Source: Tautonia sociabilis
Lineage (GTDB): Bacteria > Planctomycetota > Planctomycetia > Isosphaerales > Isosphaeraceae
Reading direction: 5' to 3'
DNA length: 64,000 nt
Assembly (NCBI RefSeq): GCF_003977685.1
Contig: NZ_RYZH01000014.1
Location: forward strand, 62,001 to 126,000
Positions within the stretch are counted from its first letter, which is position 1. Every line of letters begins with the position of its first letter. The notes beneath the pieces are model-generated. The model had not been told where the DNA came from, did not search any database, and worked only from the letters and a program-made list of their open reading frames with translations. Shown in pieces: positions 16,792 through 26,114 of the stretch. Position numbers and translations under genes: made by a program.

Positions 16792-18231
16792 ATGGTCGGG
16801 AATTCGGGGTGCGGTTCGTTCCGATCGAGCCTCTCCCGATCTCGGCGAGAGTTCCTCCGCGCTGGCGGCCTCGGCCTGCTGGGATTGAACCTGCCGACCC
16901 TGCTCGACGCGAGGGCGAGGTCGGCCCCGTTCGTTCCCCCCTCGTCCAGCTTCGGCCGGGCGAAGGCGTGCATTTTGCTGTTCATGTGGGGAGGCCCGGC
17001 CCAGCAGGAGACGTGGGATCTGAAGCCCGAGGCGCCGGAACAGGTCCGCGGCGAGTTCCGGCCGATCGAGACGAACGTGCCGGGTCTGATGATCTCCGAG
17101 CACTTCCCCCGGCTGGCGACCCGGGCCGACAAGCTCGCCGTGATCCGGTCGGTCCACCACCGAGACGTCAACCACACGACCGCCACCCACGAACTGCTCA
17201 CCGGCCGCCCCATCCCCCGCCCCGGCGGCGGGCCGTTCCACGAGGACTGGCCCCATTACGGCGCCGTGCTGGAGCACCTCGACCACTTCCAGAGGCGTTC
17301 TCCCCTGCCGCCGTATGTCCAGTTCATGCCGGTCAGCACCGACGGCGCCCCCCGGTTCGTCGAGCAGAGCCACGGCCAGGGGGCCGGCTGGCTCGGGCCG
17401 GCGTTGAACCCGTTCTCGATCGATCACGACCCGAGCCGGCCGGATTACGACGTCGGCGACTTCCGCCTGCCGGCCGATGTCGGCCCCACCCGCCGAGATG
17501 CCCGAGAGGGGCTGCTCCAACTCGTCGAGCGGCAGGCCCGGCACCTGGAGCGGACCCCCCAGGTCGACGCGATGGCCGCCCACTACGAGCGCGCCCACGC
17601 CCTGCTCACCGACCGCCGCGCCCTGGAGGCGTTCGACCTCTCGAAGGAAGACCCCCGCCTCCGAGATCGCTACGGCATGCACGCCCACGGCCAGGCGGTG
17701 CTCCAGGCCCGCCGGCTCGTCGAGGCCGGCGTGCCGCTGGTCACGGTCTTCTGGCAGAACGACGGCATCACCAACGTCAGCGTCTACTGGGACACCCACA
17801 ACCGCAACTTCATCGACCTGAAAGACCGCCTCATGCCCCCCGCCGACCAGGCGTTCTCCGCCCTGCTCGACGACCTGGAGGCCCGAGGCCTGCTCGATGA
17901 AACCCTCGTCGTCTGGACCGGAGAGTTCGGCCGCACTCCCAAGGTCGGCCAGTCCGTCGTCGGCGGCGCCGGCGCCGGCCGAGATGGCCGAGACCACTGG
18001 GCCCACTGCTTCAGCACCGTCCTCGCCGGCGCCGGCATCCGAGGAGGGACCGTCCACGGCGCCTCCGACCGCTGGGCCGCCTACCCCTCCCGAGACCCCG
18101 TCTCCCCCGCCGACATCGCCGCGACCATCTACCACTGCCTCGGCGTCGACCCCGAGACGGAACTGGTTGACGCCCTCGGTCGACCCGTGCGGCTCTGCCT
18201 GGGCTCTCCGATCGGCGGGGTGCTGGCCTGA
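16792..18231 (+). CDS. DUF1501 protein with Tat signal
   Basis: This sulfatase-like DUF1501 protein of about 479 residues has a twin-arginine signal (SRREFLRAGGLGLLGLNLPT). The alkaline-phosphatase-fold family signature follows: CILLFMWGGPAQQETWDLKP, HRDVNHTTATHELLTGR, and near the end WTGEFGRTPK and GRDHW. These proteins are abundant in planctomycetes, usually beside DUF1549/cytochrome proteins. Here the partner is absent. The start at 16792 (ATG) has GGGAGGG upstream and is preferred over an in-frame GTG at 16768. Confidence 0.9.
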   Translation: MVGNSGCGSFRSSLSRSRREFLRAGGLGLLGLNLPTLLDARARSAPFVPPSSSFGRAKACILLFMWGGPAQQETWDLKPEAPEQVRGEFRPIETNVPGLMISEHFPRLATRADKLAVIRSVHHRDVNHTTATHELLTGRPIPRPGGGPFHEDWPHYGAVLEHLDHFQRRSPLPPYVQFMPVSTDGAPRFVEQSHGQGAGWLGPALNPFSIDHDPSRPDYDVGDFRLPADVGPTRRDAREGLLQLVERQARHLERTPQVDAMAAHYERAHALLTDRRALEAFDLSKEDPRLRDRYGMHAHGQAVLQARRLVEAGVPLVTVFWQNDGITNVSVYWDTHNRNFIDLKDRLMPPADQAFSALLDDLEARGLLDETLVVWTGEFGRTPKVGQSVVGGAGAGRDGRDHWAHCFSTVLAGAGIRGGTVHGASDRWAAYPSRDPVSPADIAATIYHCLGVDPETELVDALGRPVRLCLGSPIGGVLA

Positions 18232-18469
18232 TCGGATCGGGGGCCGAGCTGGTCTGGGCCAATCGCGGCGGAGAAGCGATCGCACCGCCCTCGATCCGGC
18301 CGCCTCGGCCAGTCCAGCCGGTCCGAGGGCCTCGATCCCCTCGGGCCGCGGCGTCCGAGCCGTCGGTCGAAGAGCCCCTGGTTCGAGAACGCGAGTCGAC
18401 GGAGGCCGGATTCAGGAAGCCGATCGACTGGGAATCGCTCCCTTGGTCTTCTTTTCGAGAGACTCCCTC

Positions 18470-20131
18470 ATGATGCCTACTGTCTTGCTCGGTCTCCTGC
18501 TTCTCGCCAGCGCTCCGGACGACCTCGACCAGGGCCTCGTCGCCCATTGGCCCCTGTCGGGAGACTTCCGAGACCATTCCGGCAACGGGCTCCACGCCGT
18601 CCCCGAGGGCGAGGTTGATCCGGCGGCCCCCGGGCCGGGCGGCGAGCCGGGCCGGGCGGTCGGCTTCGACGGTCGCGGAAGCCTGCGGGTGCCCCCGCTC
18701 CCGGCGCTTGATCCGGGAGTGTCCGATCTGACCATCTCGGCCTGGGTTTACACCGAGGAGCAGGTCGATTCCCCCCTGGGCGACCTGCTCAGTCAGTACG
18801 ACCCGCAAACCCGCCGAGGCCTGATCCTCGGCATCAAGACCAACGCCGGTGTCACCTTCAGCCAGGCCAATGACCGGCACCTCCAGTTCGGCATCGACGA
18901 CGACCGCCAGTCCGAGTGGACCTCCGCCGGCATCCCGGGCGAGGGAACCCTCTTCGCCTGCGCCCTGGCCGTTCACGACGGCCAACTGTTCGCCGGGACC
19001 TGCGAGCCGGCCGAGGGAGACTCGGGCCACGTCTATCGCTTCGTCGGCGGCACCGAGAACCAATGGGTTGACTGCGGCGCCCCGGACGGCAGCAACGCGG
19101 TGACGGCCCTGGCGGTCTACAACGGGCGGCTCTACGCCGGCACCGGGCGCTACCGGGTCGCCGGTTCCAGCCTGCCCGAGTCTCCCAATTCCACCCCCGG
19201 CGGCCGAGTCTTCCGCTACGAGGGAGGCACCTCCTGGACCGACTGCGGACGCCTGGGAGCGTCGATCGCCGTCAGCGGACTGGCCGTCTTCCAGGGCTCA
19301 CTGTACGCCGGCTCGCTCTACGAGCCGGCCGGGTTCTTCCGCTACGAGGGAGGATCGACCTGGACGGCGCTGGAACCCCCCGACGGCCACCGCGTCCAGG
19401 CGATCGCCCCGTTCGACGGGCTGCTCCACGCCGGCAGCTACGACCTCGGCCACGTCTACCAGTATGACGGCCAGCGCTGGTCCGATCTCGGCGCGGTGGG
19501 CGACCCTCAAATCAACACGCAAACGTATTCGTTCGCCGTTTATCAAGGGCGGCTTCACGTCGCCACCTGGCGGAGCGGCCGCGTCTACCGGCTTGGCCAG
19601 TCAGGGCGGTGGGAGGACCTCGGCCGGCTCGGTGAGGAGCTGGAGGTCATGGGGATGCTCGTCCACAACGGCCGGCTGATGGCCGGCACGTTGCCGCTGG
19701 CGCAAATCTACCGCTTTGAGGGGGAGGCGGGCTGGCGGCTGCTGACGCAACTGGACCACACCCCTGACGTGGTTTATCGACGCGCCTGGACGATGGCCGA
19801 ACATGGCGGCCGGCTGTTCGTCTCCACGCTTCCCTCGGCAGAGGTGTTCTCGTTCCGGGCGGGGGCGTCGGTCCAGTGGGGCCGCCGCTTCCCCAGCGGT
19901 TGGCATCACGTCGCGGCGATCCGATCGGGGGACACCCTCCACCTGGTCGTCGATGGAACCCCGGTCGCCTCCGAGACGGTGGCCGGCTCCGGAGCGTTTT
20001 CTCTGACCACCGGCGGCCCGCTTCGGATCGGTTCAGGCCCGAACGCTCCGTTCCGCGGCCGGCTCGCCGACCTCCGCCTCCACCATCGCGCCCTGACCCG
20101 GGACGAAGTCCTCCGGCTGGCCTCGCCCTGA
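18470..20131 (+). CDS. Secreted protein with a beta-propeller inserted in a LamG domain
   Basis: This 553-residue protein has a short signal (MMPTVLLGLLLLASA). It then has the first half of a LamG/concanavalin-like domain (LVAHWPLSGDFRDHSGNGLH, later LTISAWVYTEE), followed by about six repeats of the form AVYNGRLYAGT ... VYRYEGG-W-DLG (residues about 155-455). The second half of LamG closes it (FPSGWHHVAAIRSGDTLHLV, RLADLRLHHRALTRDEV). The repeats look like Kelch/WD-type propeller blades. The arrangement suggests an extracellular carbohydrate- or polymer-binding protein. Its last 99 bases overlap the convergent response-regulator gene. Confidence 0.75.
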   Translation: MMPTVLLGLLLLASAPDDLDQGLVAHWPLSGDFRDHSGNGLHAVPEGEVDPAAPGPGGEPGRAVGFDGRGSLRVPPLPALDPGVSDLTISAWVYTEEQVDSPLGDLLSQYDPQTRRGLILGIKTNAGVTFSQANDRHLQFGIDDDRQSEWTSAGIPGEGTLFACALAVHDGQLFAGTCEPAEGDSGHVYRFVGGTENQWVDCGAPDGSNAVTALAVYNGRLYAGTGRYRVAGSSLPESPNSTPGGRVFRYEGGTSWTDCGRLGASIAVSGLAVFQGSLYAGSLYEPAGFFRYEGGSTWTALEPPDGHRVQAIAPFDGLLHAGSYDLGHVYQYDGQRWSDLGAVGDPQINTQTYSFAVYQGRLHVATWRSGRVYRLGQSGRWEDLGRLGEELEVMGMLVHNGRLMAGTLPLAQIYRFEGEAGWRLLTQLDHTPDVVYRRAWTMAEHGGRLFVSTLPSAEVFSFRAGASVQWGRRFPSGWHHVAAIRSGDTLHLVVDGTPVASETVAGSGAFSLTTGGPLRIGSGPNAPFRGRLADLRLHHRALTRDEVLRLASP

Positions 20132-21064
20132 GGGTCCGGCGAGGTGTTTGACCATCGTCACGGCATTGCCGCACTCATTGTAGCGCACCTCGTCCATAAA
20201 CGCCCGGATCAGCATGAGACCGCGGCCTCCGACCCGGAGCAGGTCCTCCGGGTCGGGGGGACGGTTCAGCCGGCTCACGTCGAAGCCCGGTCCCTCGTCC
20301 CGAATCGAGTACCAGGCCCGGGTGCGATCGACCTTCGCCTCCACCTCGATCCGACGCGACGCAAACGGCCAGCACCCCGCCCGTTCCCGAGCCAGCTCGT
20401 GGAACCGCTCCTCGTTGCCCTCCTGCCTCAGATCGGAACTGACTTCCAAGTTCCCGTGATACAACGCGTTGCTGAGCGCCTCCTGCAAGGCGATTCCCAC
20501 CTGAAGCCTCCCCGTGCCATCGCATCCTCCTGCCGCATCCAGGTCCCTCGTCAAGTGATCGACCAGCGGCGGCAGCAGGGTTGGATCGTTGGGAATCAGG
20601 AAGTGCTTCTCCCAGCGCTCCAGGTGGGTCAGCAGCAAGTCGAGCGTCCGAGAAGCTCGGGCCAGCTTCAGGACCGTTCGGAGCGCCTCTCCCAGTTCCG
20701 AGTTCAGCAGACGCTTGGGCACATAGGAGGCGGCCCCGACCCGAAGCGCCCGGGCGGCCAGCTCCTCGGAACCGTGCGCCGTCAAGACGATGACGGGAAG
20801 CCCCGGATAGCGTTCTCGAAGAATCTCGATCAGCTCCAGACCATCCATGTCTGGCATGCTCATGTCGGTCAGAACGGCCGAGGGCCGGTGCCGAGCAATC
20901 TCCTCCAGCGCCTCCCGGCCTCCGCCGCAGCCGATCACCGGCAGTCCGCTCAGCCGTTCGGCGTGATGGCAGATCACGCGACGATCCACCACCTGATCGT
21001 CGACCACCAACAAGGGGCTCGGGTTCTTCTGCCGAGGGGGAACCGCCAGGCGGGCCTCGCTCAT
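20033..21064 (-). CDS. Response regulator with C-terminal HATPase (RsbW-like) output domain
   Basis: This 343-residue protein has an N-terminal receiver (LLVVDDQVVDRRVI, phosphoacceptor Asp in AVLTDMSMPDMDGLELIEIL, then VLTAHGS and the YVPK Lys). A linker leads to a GHKL ATPase of the anti-sigma-factor type (ALQEALSNALYHGN N-box, IRDEGPGFDVS, GGRGLMLIRAFMDEV). Such fusions phosphorylate or sequester anti-sigma antagonists in partner-switching. It starts two bases after the stop of the HPt gene, so the pair is coupled. The start has GGAG 10 bases upstream. The 3' end overlaps the LamG gene on the other strand. Confidence 0.9.
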   Translation of the reverse strand: MSEARLAVPPRQKNPSPLLVVDDQVVDRRVICHHAERLSGLPVIGCGGGREALEEIARHRPSAVLTDMSMPDMDGLELIEILRERYPGLPVIVLTAHGSEELAARALRVGAASYVPKRLLNSELGEALRTVLKLARASRTLDLLLTHLERWEKHFLIPNDPTLLPPLVDHLTRDLDAAGGCDGTGRLQVGIALQEALSNALYHGNLEVSSDLRQEGNEERFHELARERAGCWPFASRRIEVEAKVDRTRAWYSIRDEGPGFDVSRLNRPPDPEDLLRVGGRGLMLIRAFMDEVRYNECGNAVTMVKHLAGPSGRGQPEDFVPGQGAMVEAEVGEPAAERSVRA

Positions 21065-21066
21065 GG

Positions 21067-21459
21067 TCAACACTCCTGCGATTGGGGCGAGACGGTGGGA
21101 GTTCCGGTTCCCAAGCGTTCCAAGAACGGACGCAGACGATGCCATTGGGAGCAGACCTCGGCGAAGGCCTGGTCCACCTGGTCGGCGGCCGCCGTTTCCA
21201 GACGCTGGCACGCCTCGGAGAGCTCCTGGGCTCCGACCGTGGCGCTGCTGCCTTTGAGCCCGTGCGCCTCGGCCGAGGCCCGTTGGAGGTCGCCCGAGGC
21301 CAGCAGCTCTCCGATCCGCCTCACCGACTGGGAGGCCGAGGCGAGATAGTCGAGCAGGATCTCCCGGGCGAGCCCCTCGTCTCCGCCCAACGCGATTGCC
21401 AACTCCTGGAGCAATCCGACCGCCGGATCGCCCTCGTTTCCCGTCCGAGTCGGTCGCAC
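21067..21459 (-). CDS. HPt phosphotransfer protein
   Basis: This 130-residue helical protein carries the HPt signature AEAHGLKGSSATVGAQEL with the phosphorylatable His in helix 2, followed by ACQRLETAAAD. It relays phosphate between a histidine kinase receiver and a downstream response regulator. It is read from a GTG start (GGGGAA upstream), and its TGA is separated by only two bases from the ATG of the receiver-HATPase gene, indicating a dedicated phosphorelay pair. The cognate hybrid kinase is not in this window. Confidence 0.85.
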   Translation of the reverse strand: MRPTRTGNEGDPAVGLLQELAIALGGDEGLAREILLDYLASASQSVRRIGELLASGDLQRASAEAHGLKGSSATVGAQELSEACQRLETAAADQVDQAFAEVCSQWHRLRPFLERLGTGTPTVSPQSQEC

Positions 21460-22611
21460 GATTGGGTTCCCCAGGGGGTCATCTCGGTGGCCGCTCTCGC
21501 ATCCGGCGGGAGTCGTGGGCTCGCTCGCTTCTTCTTCCCGACGGGGCCGTGCCCGTTCCGAACAGGAGCGACGGCCCGAGTCGGGCGCCTGCTCAGCGTT
21601 CCGAATTCGGGGAGGCGATGTCGAGGATCACGGTTCCCACCCGCCCGCGCTGCCGCGCGACCCGACCTGCCGGGCCGGACGATCGGGTCCGTTGCGAGTA
21701 CCCTAGGCCACGTCCCGAGTCCCGTCACCAGGAGCCCGTCACTTCGGCCGCTGGCCGAGATCGGTGGGATCGGCCTGCGACCGGCCTCCAGCCCGCCGCC
21801 GACGGCCGGCCCCTGGCCTACTCGCCTCCCCCGAGTCCCGAACGTCCCTCGGTTCTCGGCCCATCTCGAGCGACCCTCCCGATCACTCCCTCAAACCCCC
21901 GCCGACCCCATCGTCTCGGCGGGCCGGAGCGCGGCCCGGGCGCTCAGCTCCCTTCGGGTGTTCCGCCGCGAGCGTCCCCCAGGGCGGACTGACCGCCGGT
22001 CGCGTTCCTCCCGATCATACGGGAAGACCGATGGCCGACGTCCGACCGGCGCCCCTGCTCCCGCTCCGTTGGCAACGGGCGGCGTCGGTCAGTCCGAACA
22101 GCCGTCGCGGCTCGTTGGCAATCGGGACAGGAGGAAAACGCTCGTCCCTCCAACTCGGGATGCCGTCCGGCTCCGGGCAACCGTCCGGAGTCTCCGATCC
22201 GAACGGAGCGAAGCCAACGATCAGGTGTTCCGGCTGTCGTTTTTTCGGTGCAAATCGTTGATCCAAAAGAAAATGCGTTCGAGTGCCCGAGGGGTTCCCT
22301 GGAGCGTTCCGGAGCGTTCCGGAGCGTGCCGATCGCGATTCCGGACGGTTGCTCCGCGCTTCCGATCGTTCCGGCCCGAGCGGCGAAACCGAGGGCCTCC
22401 CGGCGCCGATCGACGCCGGATCCGCCGCCGGAGCGAAGCCGATCGGATGACGTAACGGGTTCGATCTAAGAGGCTTGCGGCGTGTGGTGACCGCCTTGCC
22501 TGGCGTGTTCGACGGGCAAGGGAAGGGGCCAGTCGTCGGCTCGGGAGGCCCGGCTCCCGTTCCGAGGGAAACGGAGGCCGGACCGAGAAGAGGGGGATTG
22601 TGTCCGAGCGA
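21460..22611. other. 1.15-kb region without a recognisable gene
   Basis: Open frames on both strands exist but read as low-complexity Arg/Pro/Ser-rich sequence without family features, as expected of unused frames in GC-rich DNA. The right half has scattered A/T-richer patches (22240-22280) and a tandem decamer at 22301-22330. It separates the start of the HPt operon from the convergent end of the NHL-repeat gene. It should contain the HPt promoter, but I could not place one. Confidence 0.5.
22301..22330. repeat. Three tandem copies of a 10-bp near-palindrome
   Basis: The unit GGAGCGTTCC occurs at 22301, 22311 and, with one change, at 22321. Each unit is nearly self-complementary at its ends (GGA...TCC), so the array resembles helically phased operator half-sites in a region with no gene. 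Confidence 0.6.
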
Positions 22612-24696
22612 TCACTCGGCCGTTGTGGCCGGGTGCTCGGGGGAGAGCCGGACGGCCGAGCCGGCTCCCGCGGTGAAGGCGACCGGGACGGTCCAGCAGT
22701 ACTGCTTCACCGTGCAGAAGCCGCCCTTCTCAGCGCAGGCGAAGATGGAGGCGGAGACCTTCAGCGTCAGCTCCTCGCCGGCGGCGAAGGGGCGGGAGAG
22801 GGGGACGGGGATGGTGAGGGAGTTCCCCTCGGGAGAGGCCGTCTCGCCGGTGGGGGAGACGGCGGGGCCGAGGGCGTCGGGAGCGTCGGGGGCCTCGACG
22901 AGGAAGAGCACGGGGGCATCGGGCTGGAGCTTGAAACCGGGGATCGCCAGGGAGAGCTCAACGGTGATCGAGTCGCCGGGGACGACCTCGGCCTTGGGGG
23001 CGTCGATCGCTGTGGCGAGGCTGAAGGTCGGCTTCTTCCTCGGCGGTTCGGGAGGGGAGATGCCGGTCAGCGAGACGGTGCGCACCTGCTTTGATTCCAG
23101 GTCGCAGGCTCGGATGAGGTGGTTGTTCGAGTCGGCGATGTAGAGCGTCTTGCCCGCCAGGGAGACGCCTCCCGGCTGGTAGAAGCTGGGGGCGGTGTCG
23201 GACGATCCGGCCTCGCCGGTGCCGACCAGGGTGCGGACCATCCGGGCCTTGGGGTCGCAGACCTTGACCTTGTTGTTGTAGGTGTCGGCGATGTAGAGCA
23301 GGCCGTCGCCGAAGGCCAGGCCGAGGCAGTGCTGGAGGCGCACCTCATCGCCGGTGCCGTCGATGTCGCCGAACTCGAAGAGGCCCATGCCGACGACGGT
23401 GTCGACCTGAGGCGTCTGCTTACCCGAGAGGGAGACGCGGCGGATGCCCGAGACTTCCGAGTCGGCCACGTAGACGAAGGTGCCGTCGGTGGCCAGGCCG
23501 CTCGGCTGGGCGAAGGCGGCGTTCTCGTAGGTGCCGTCGATGATGTCCTCTCGGCCCGAGCCGGCCCAGGGGCCGATGATGCCGGAGTTCAGGTCGAACC
23601 GCCAGAGCTGGTGCGGTCCGGCCATCGCCACGATCAACTGAGCGAGGCCGGGCACCTGGATCAGGTCCCAGGGGCTGTTCAGCCCCTCGGCGGTTCCCCG
23701 GAAGGTGCCGTTGCGGCGGTAAGACTGGGTGCCGTTGCCGGCGATCGTCGCGACGGTCCTCGAGGAGAGGTCGACCTTCCGGATCGCGTGGTTCTCCGTG
23801 TCGGCCACGTACAGGGCGTCGCCGATCAGGCAGGTGCCCTGGGGGCGATTGAACTGGGCCTCGGTGAACGAGCCGTCGGTCAGGCCGCGCTGGCCGGTGC
23901 CGATGATGAACTGGCCCTCGCCGTTGAGGTTGGTGACGACGATGCGGTGGTGCCCGGTGTCGGAGATGAACAGGCGGTCGCCGGCCGGGTCGGCGAGGAC
24001 CTTGCCGGGGAAGAGCAGGGGGCCGTCGCTGGGGCGGTCGCTCTCGGCGTAGACGACAAAGGGAGTCTCGTCCAGCTCTCCCTTCTCGCGGTGCTCGGCC
24101 ACGAGCGTGCCGATGAACTCGTCGAGCCGCTCGAAGTGCCCCTCGCCGGCCACGGAGCCCCGGAAGTTCCCCCGGGCGTCGATGATGGCCAGGGTCGGCC
24201 AGGAGCGGACGCCGAAGCGTCGCCAGATGGTCATCTCGGCGTCGTTGATCACCGGGTGCTTGATGCCGTACTCGCGGACCTTCTTCCGGATGTTCTCCGT
24301 GTCGCGCTCGGCCTCGAACTTGGGGGAGTGCACGCCGATGACGACCAGCTCGTTGGCGTACTTCCGCTCCAGCTTCTCCAGGTCGGGGATGACGTGGTGG
24401 CAGTTGATGCAGCAGTAGGTCCAGAAGTCGAGCAGGACGATTTTGCCGATGAGGTCCTGCGACCGGATCGGCTGCGCCGAGTTCAGCCAGGCGACGGCGC
24501 CCTCGAACAGATCCTGCTTGGCTCCAATGCCCTGCTGGGGCTGGAAGGAGGCGGGACGGATCGGGGTGGTCATCGGGGAGGTTCCGGGGGCGGGGTCTGG
24601 CCCGTCCTGGGGCCGGGTCAGCCAGGCCATGCCGGCGGCGACGGCCAGCAGGGCGACGGCCGCCGCGACGGCCCGGGGGGCGTTCGGTGTGGTCAT
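22612..24696 (-). CDS. NHLRC2-like protein: thioredoxin domain, NHL propeller, DsbD-N-like end
   Basis: This 694-residue exported or membrane-anchored protein starts with a hydrophobic segment (VAAAVALLAVAAGMAWL). It then has a thioredoxin-like domain with FWTYCCINCHH (CxxC at residues 96-99), followed by NHL repeats (GDRLFISDTGHHRIVV, DALYVADTENHAIRKV, LLYIADTYNNKVKV, TLYIADSNNHLIRA) forming a propeller. The C-terminal beta domain ends with CAEKGGFCTVKQYC, like the Cys-bearing N-terminal domain of DsbD-type proteins. The order matches eukaryotic NHLRC2 and its bacterial relatives, proposed redox proteins. Start at 24696 begins MTTPNAP. The open frame continuing further upstream is not homologous. 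Confidence 0.88.
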   Translation of the reverse strand: MTTPNAPRAVAAAVALLAVAAGMAWLTRPQDGPDPAPGTSPMTTPIRPASFQPQQGIGAKQDLFEGAVAWLNSAQPIRSQDLIGKIVLLDFWTYCCINCHHVIPDLEKLERKYANELVVIGVHSPKFEAERDTENIRKKVREYGIKHPVINDAEMTIWRRFGVRSWPTLAIIDARGNFRGSVAGEGHFERLDEFIGTLVAEHREKGELDETPFVVYAESDRPSDGPLLFPGKVLADPAGDRLFISDTGHHRIVVTNLNGEGQFIIGTGQRGLTDGSFTEAQFNRPQGTCLIGDALYVADTENHAIRKVDLSSRTVATIAGNGTQSYRRNGTFRGTAEGLNSPWDLIQVPGLAQLIVAMAGPHQLWRFDLNSGIIGPWAGSGREDIIDGTYENAAFAQPSGLATDGTFVYVADSEVSGIRRVSLSGKQTPQVDTVVGMGLFEFGDIDGTGDEVRLQHCLGLAFGDGLLYIADTYNNKVKVCDPKARMVRTLVGTGEAGSSDTAPSFYQPGGVSLAGKTLYIADSNNHLIRACDLESKQVRTVSLTGISPPEPPRKKPTFSLATAIDAPKAEVVPGDSITVELSLAIPGFKLQPDAPVLFLVEAPDAPDALGPAVSPTGETASPEGNSLTIPVPLSRPFAAGEELTLKVSASIFACAEKGGFCTVKQYCWTVPVAFTAGAGSAVRLSPEHPATTAE

Positions 24697-24948
24697 CGTC
24701 GGTGGCCTCTCCGGTCGGGGGTGGTCGGTGGGGTGGATGGAGGAGGGAGCCGGGCCGGGCGATCCGGCCGACCTGGGGAATGATTGTAGCCGCGCCGTCG
24801 CCTGCCGGCATCGCCCTGGAGCCGATCGGCCGCTTCTGCTGGTCCGGCGGCCGACGGGCCGGGTATACTCCATTTCTTCCCGATTCCCGGGGCGACGCCG
24901 GACGCTCCGGGCCCCCGCTCCGCGATCGTCGACGCCGCGAGGCCCCTC

Positions 24949-26001
24949 ATGGACCGCTCGCTCATCTGCACTTCCGCCAAGGAGCGCGACCCCTTCGGCG
25001 AGATGAAGATCTTCGCCGGCTCGGCCAGCCAGGGGTTGGCCCGCTCCATTTGCCGGCACTTGGGCGTGTCGCTGGCGAAGTCGGAGACGAAGGTCTTCAG
25101 CGAGGGGAACATCTTCGTCCGAGTCCTGGAGAACGTCCGGGGCCGGGACGTCTACATCGTCCAGGGGACCGAGCAGCCGGTCAACGACAACCTGATGGAG
25201 CTGCTCTTCTGGATCGACGCCTTCAAGCGGGCCAGCGCCACGCAGGTCACCGCCGTCATTCCCTTCTTCTCCTACGCCAAGGGGGACAAGAAGGACGAGC
25301 CCCGCGTCTCGATCCGGGCCCGGGTCATCGCCGACGCCCTGGAGGCCGTCGGCGCCGACCGTGTGCTGACGATGGACCTGCACAGCCCGCAAATCCAGGG
25401 CTTCTTCAAGATCCCCGTCGACCACCTCTACGCCGGCCCAGTGCTGACGGCCTACTTCCGCAAGCTCAGGCTGCCCGACCTCGTCGTCGCCGCCCCCGAC
25501 GTCGGCTTCGCCAAGCCCGCCCAGCGCTACGCCGACCTGATGGGCTGCAACCTCGTCATCGGCAACAAGACCCGGCCCGACCACGAGGAACGGGCCGAGA
25601 TCCTCGACATCATCGGCGAGGTCGAGGGAAAGAACGTCCTGATCGTCGACGACTTCACCATCTCCGGCGGCACGCTCATCGAGATGGCCCACGCCTGCAA
25701 GGCCCGGGGTGCCAAGGACGTGTACGCGTGCGTCTCTCACGGCGTCTTCTCCAAGGGCTCGGCGGAGAAGATCCGCAACAGCCCGATCAAGACGCTGGTG
25801 CTCACCGATACAATCGGCAACTGGCCCGAGCCGCTGGCCCCCAACTGCCGGCGGGTCAGCGTCAGCCGCCTGTTCGCCGAGGCGATCCTCTCCATCCACC
25901 AGCGCGAGAGCGTCAGCCGGCTGTTCGACACCGAGGTCGAGCCCGAGCTGGTCGAGGAGTGCGCCGACGACGAGCCGACTCCGGCCCGCTCGCCGCGTTG
26001 A
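24949..26001 (+). CDS. prs: Ribose-phosphate pyrophosphokinase
   Basis: This protein of up to 350 residues makes PRPP from ribose 5-phosphate and ATP for nucleotide, His and Trp synthesis. KIFAGSASQGLARSICRHLG is the usual beginning. VIPFFSYAKGDKKDE is the flexible loop, TMDLHSPQIQGFF the metal/ATP site, and VLIVDDFTISGGTL the PRPP loop (FTIS in place of the more common MIDT). An internal ATG at 25003 would give a protein starting directly with KIFAGSA; neither start has a strong ribosome-binding site. A TATACT hexamer at 24864-24869 is a likely -10. Confidence 0.92.
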   Translation: MDRSLICTSAKERDPFGEMKIFAGSASQGLARSICRHLGVSLAKSETKVFSEGNIFVRVLENVRGRDVYIVQGTEQPVNDNLMELLFWIDAFKRASATQVTAVIPFFSYAKGDKKDEPRVSIRARVIADALEAVGADRVLTMDLHSPQIQGFFKIPVDHLYAGPVLTAYFRKLRLPDLVVAAPDVGFAKPAQRYADLMGCNLVIGNKTRPDHEERAEILDIIGEVEGKNVLIVDDFTISGGTLIEMAHACKARGAKDVYACVSHGVFSKGSAEKIRNSPIKTLVLTDTIGNWPEPLAPNCRRVSVSRLFAEAILSIHQRESVSRLFDTEVEPELVEECADDEPTPARSPR

Positions 26002-26030
26002 TTGACTCGGCCCGGGGCCCTGCCTAGCAT
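26002..26030 (+). promoter_or_regulatory. Sigma70-type promoter for the AAA+/VWA pair
   Basis: TTGACT (26002-26007), a 17-base spacer and TAGCAT (26025-26030) lie 84 bases before the AAA+ start. The -35 box begins immediately after the prs stop codon, so the downstream pair has its own promoter. Confidence 0.5.
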
Positions 26031-26114
26031 GACCGTGGGACCCTCCCGCCCGGACCTCTCCCCCGGGCGGCACGCCCTTCCCACCGCCGCGCCGGCCCCG
26101 AGGACGACCCACCG

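Noticed and set aside
24949-25002. First 18 codons of prs as certain coding sequence
   Set aside because: Both 24949 and 25003 lack a strong ribosome-binding site and the homology begins at the second ATG, so the extension is kept only as a possibility.
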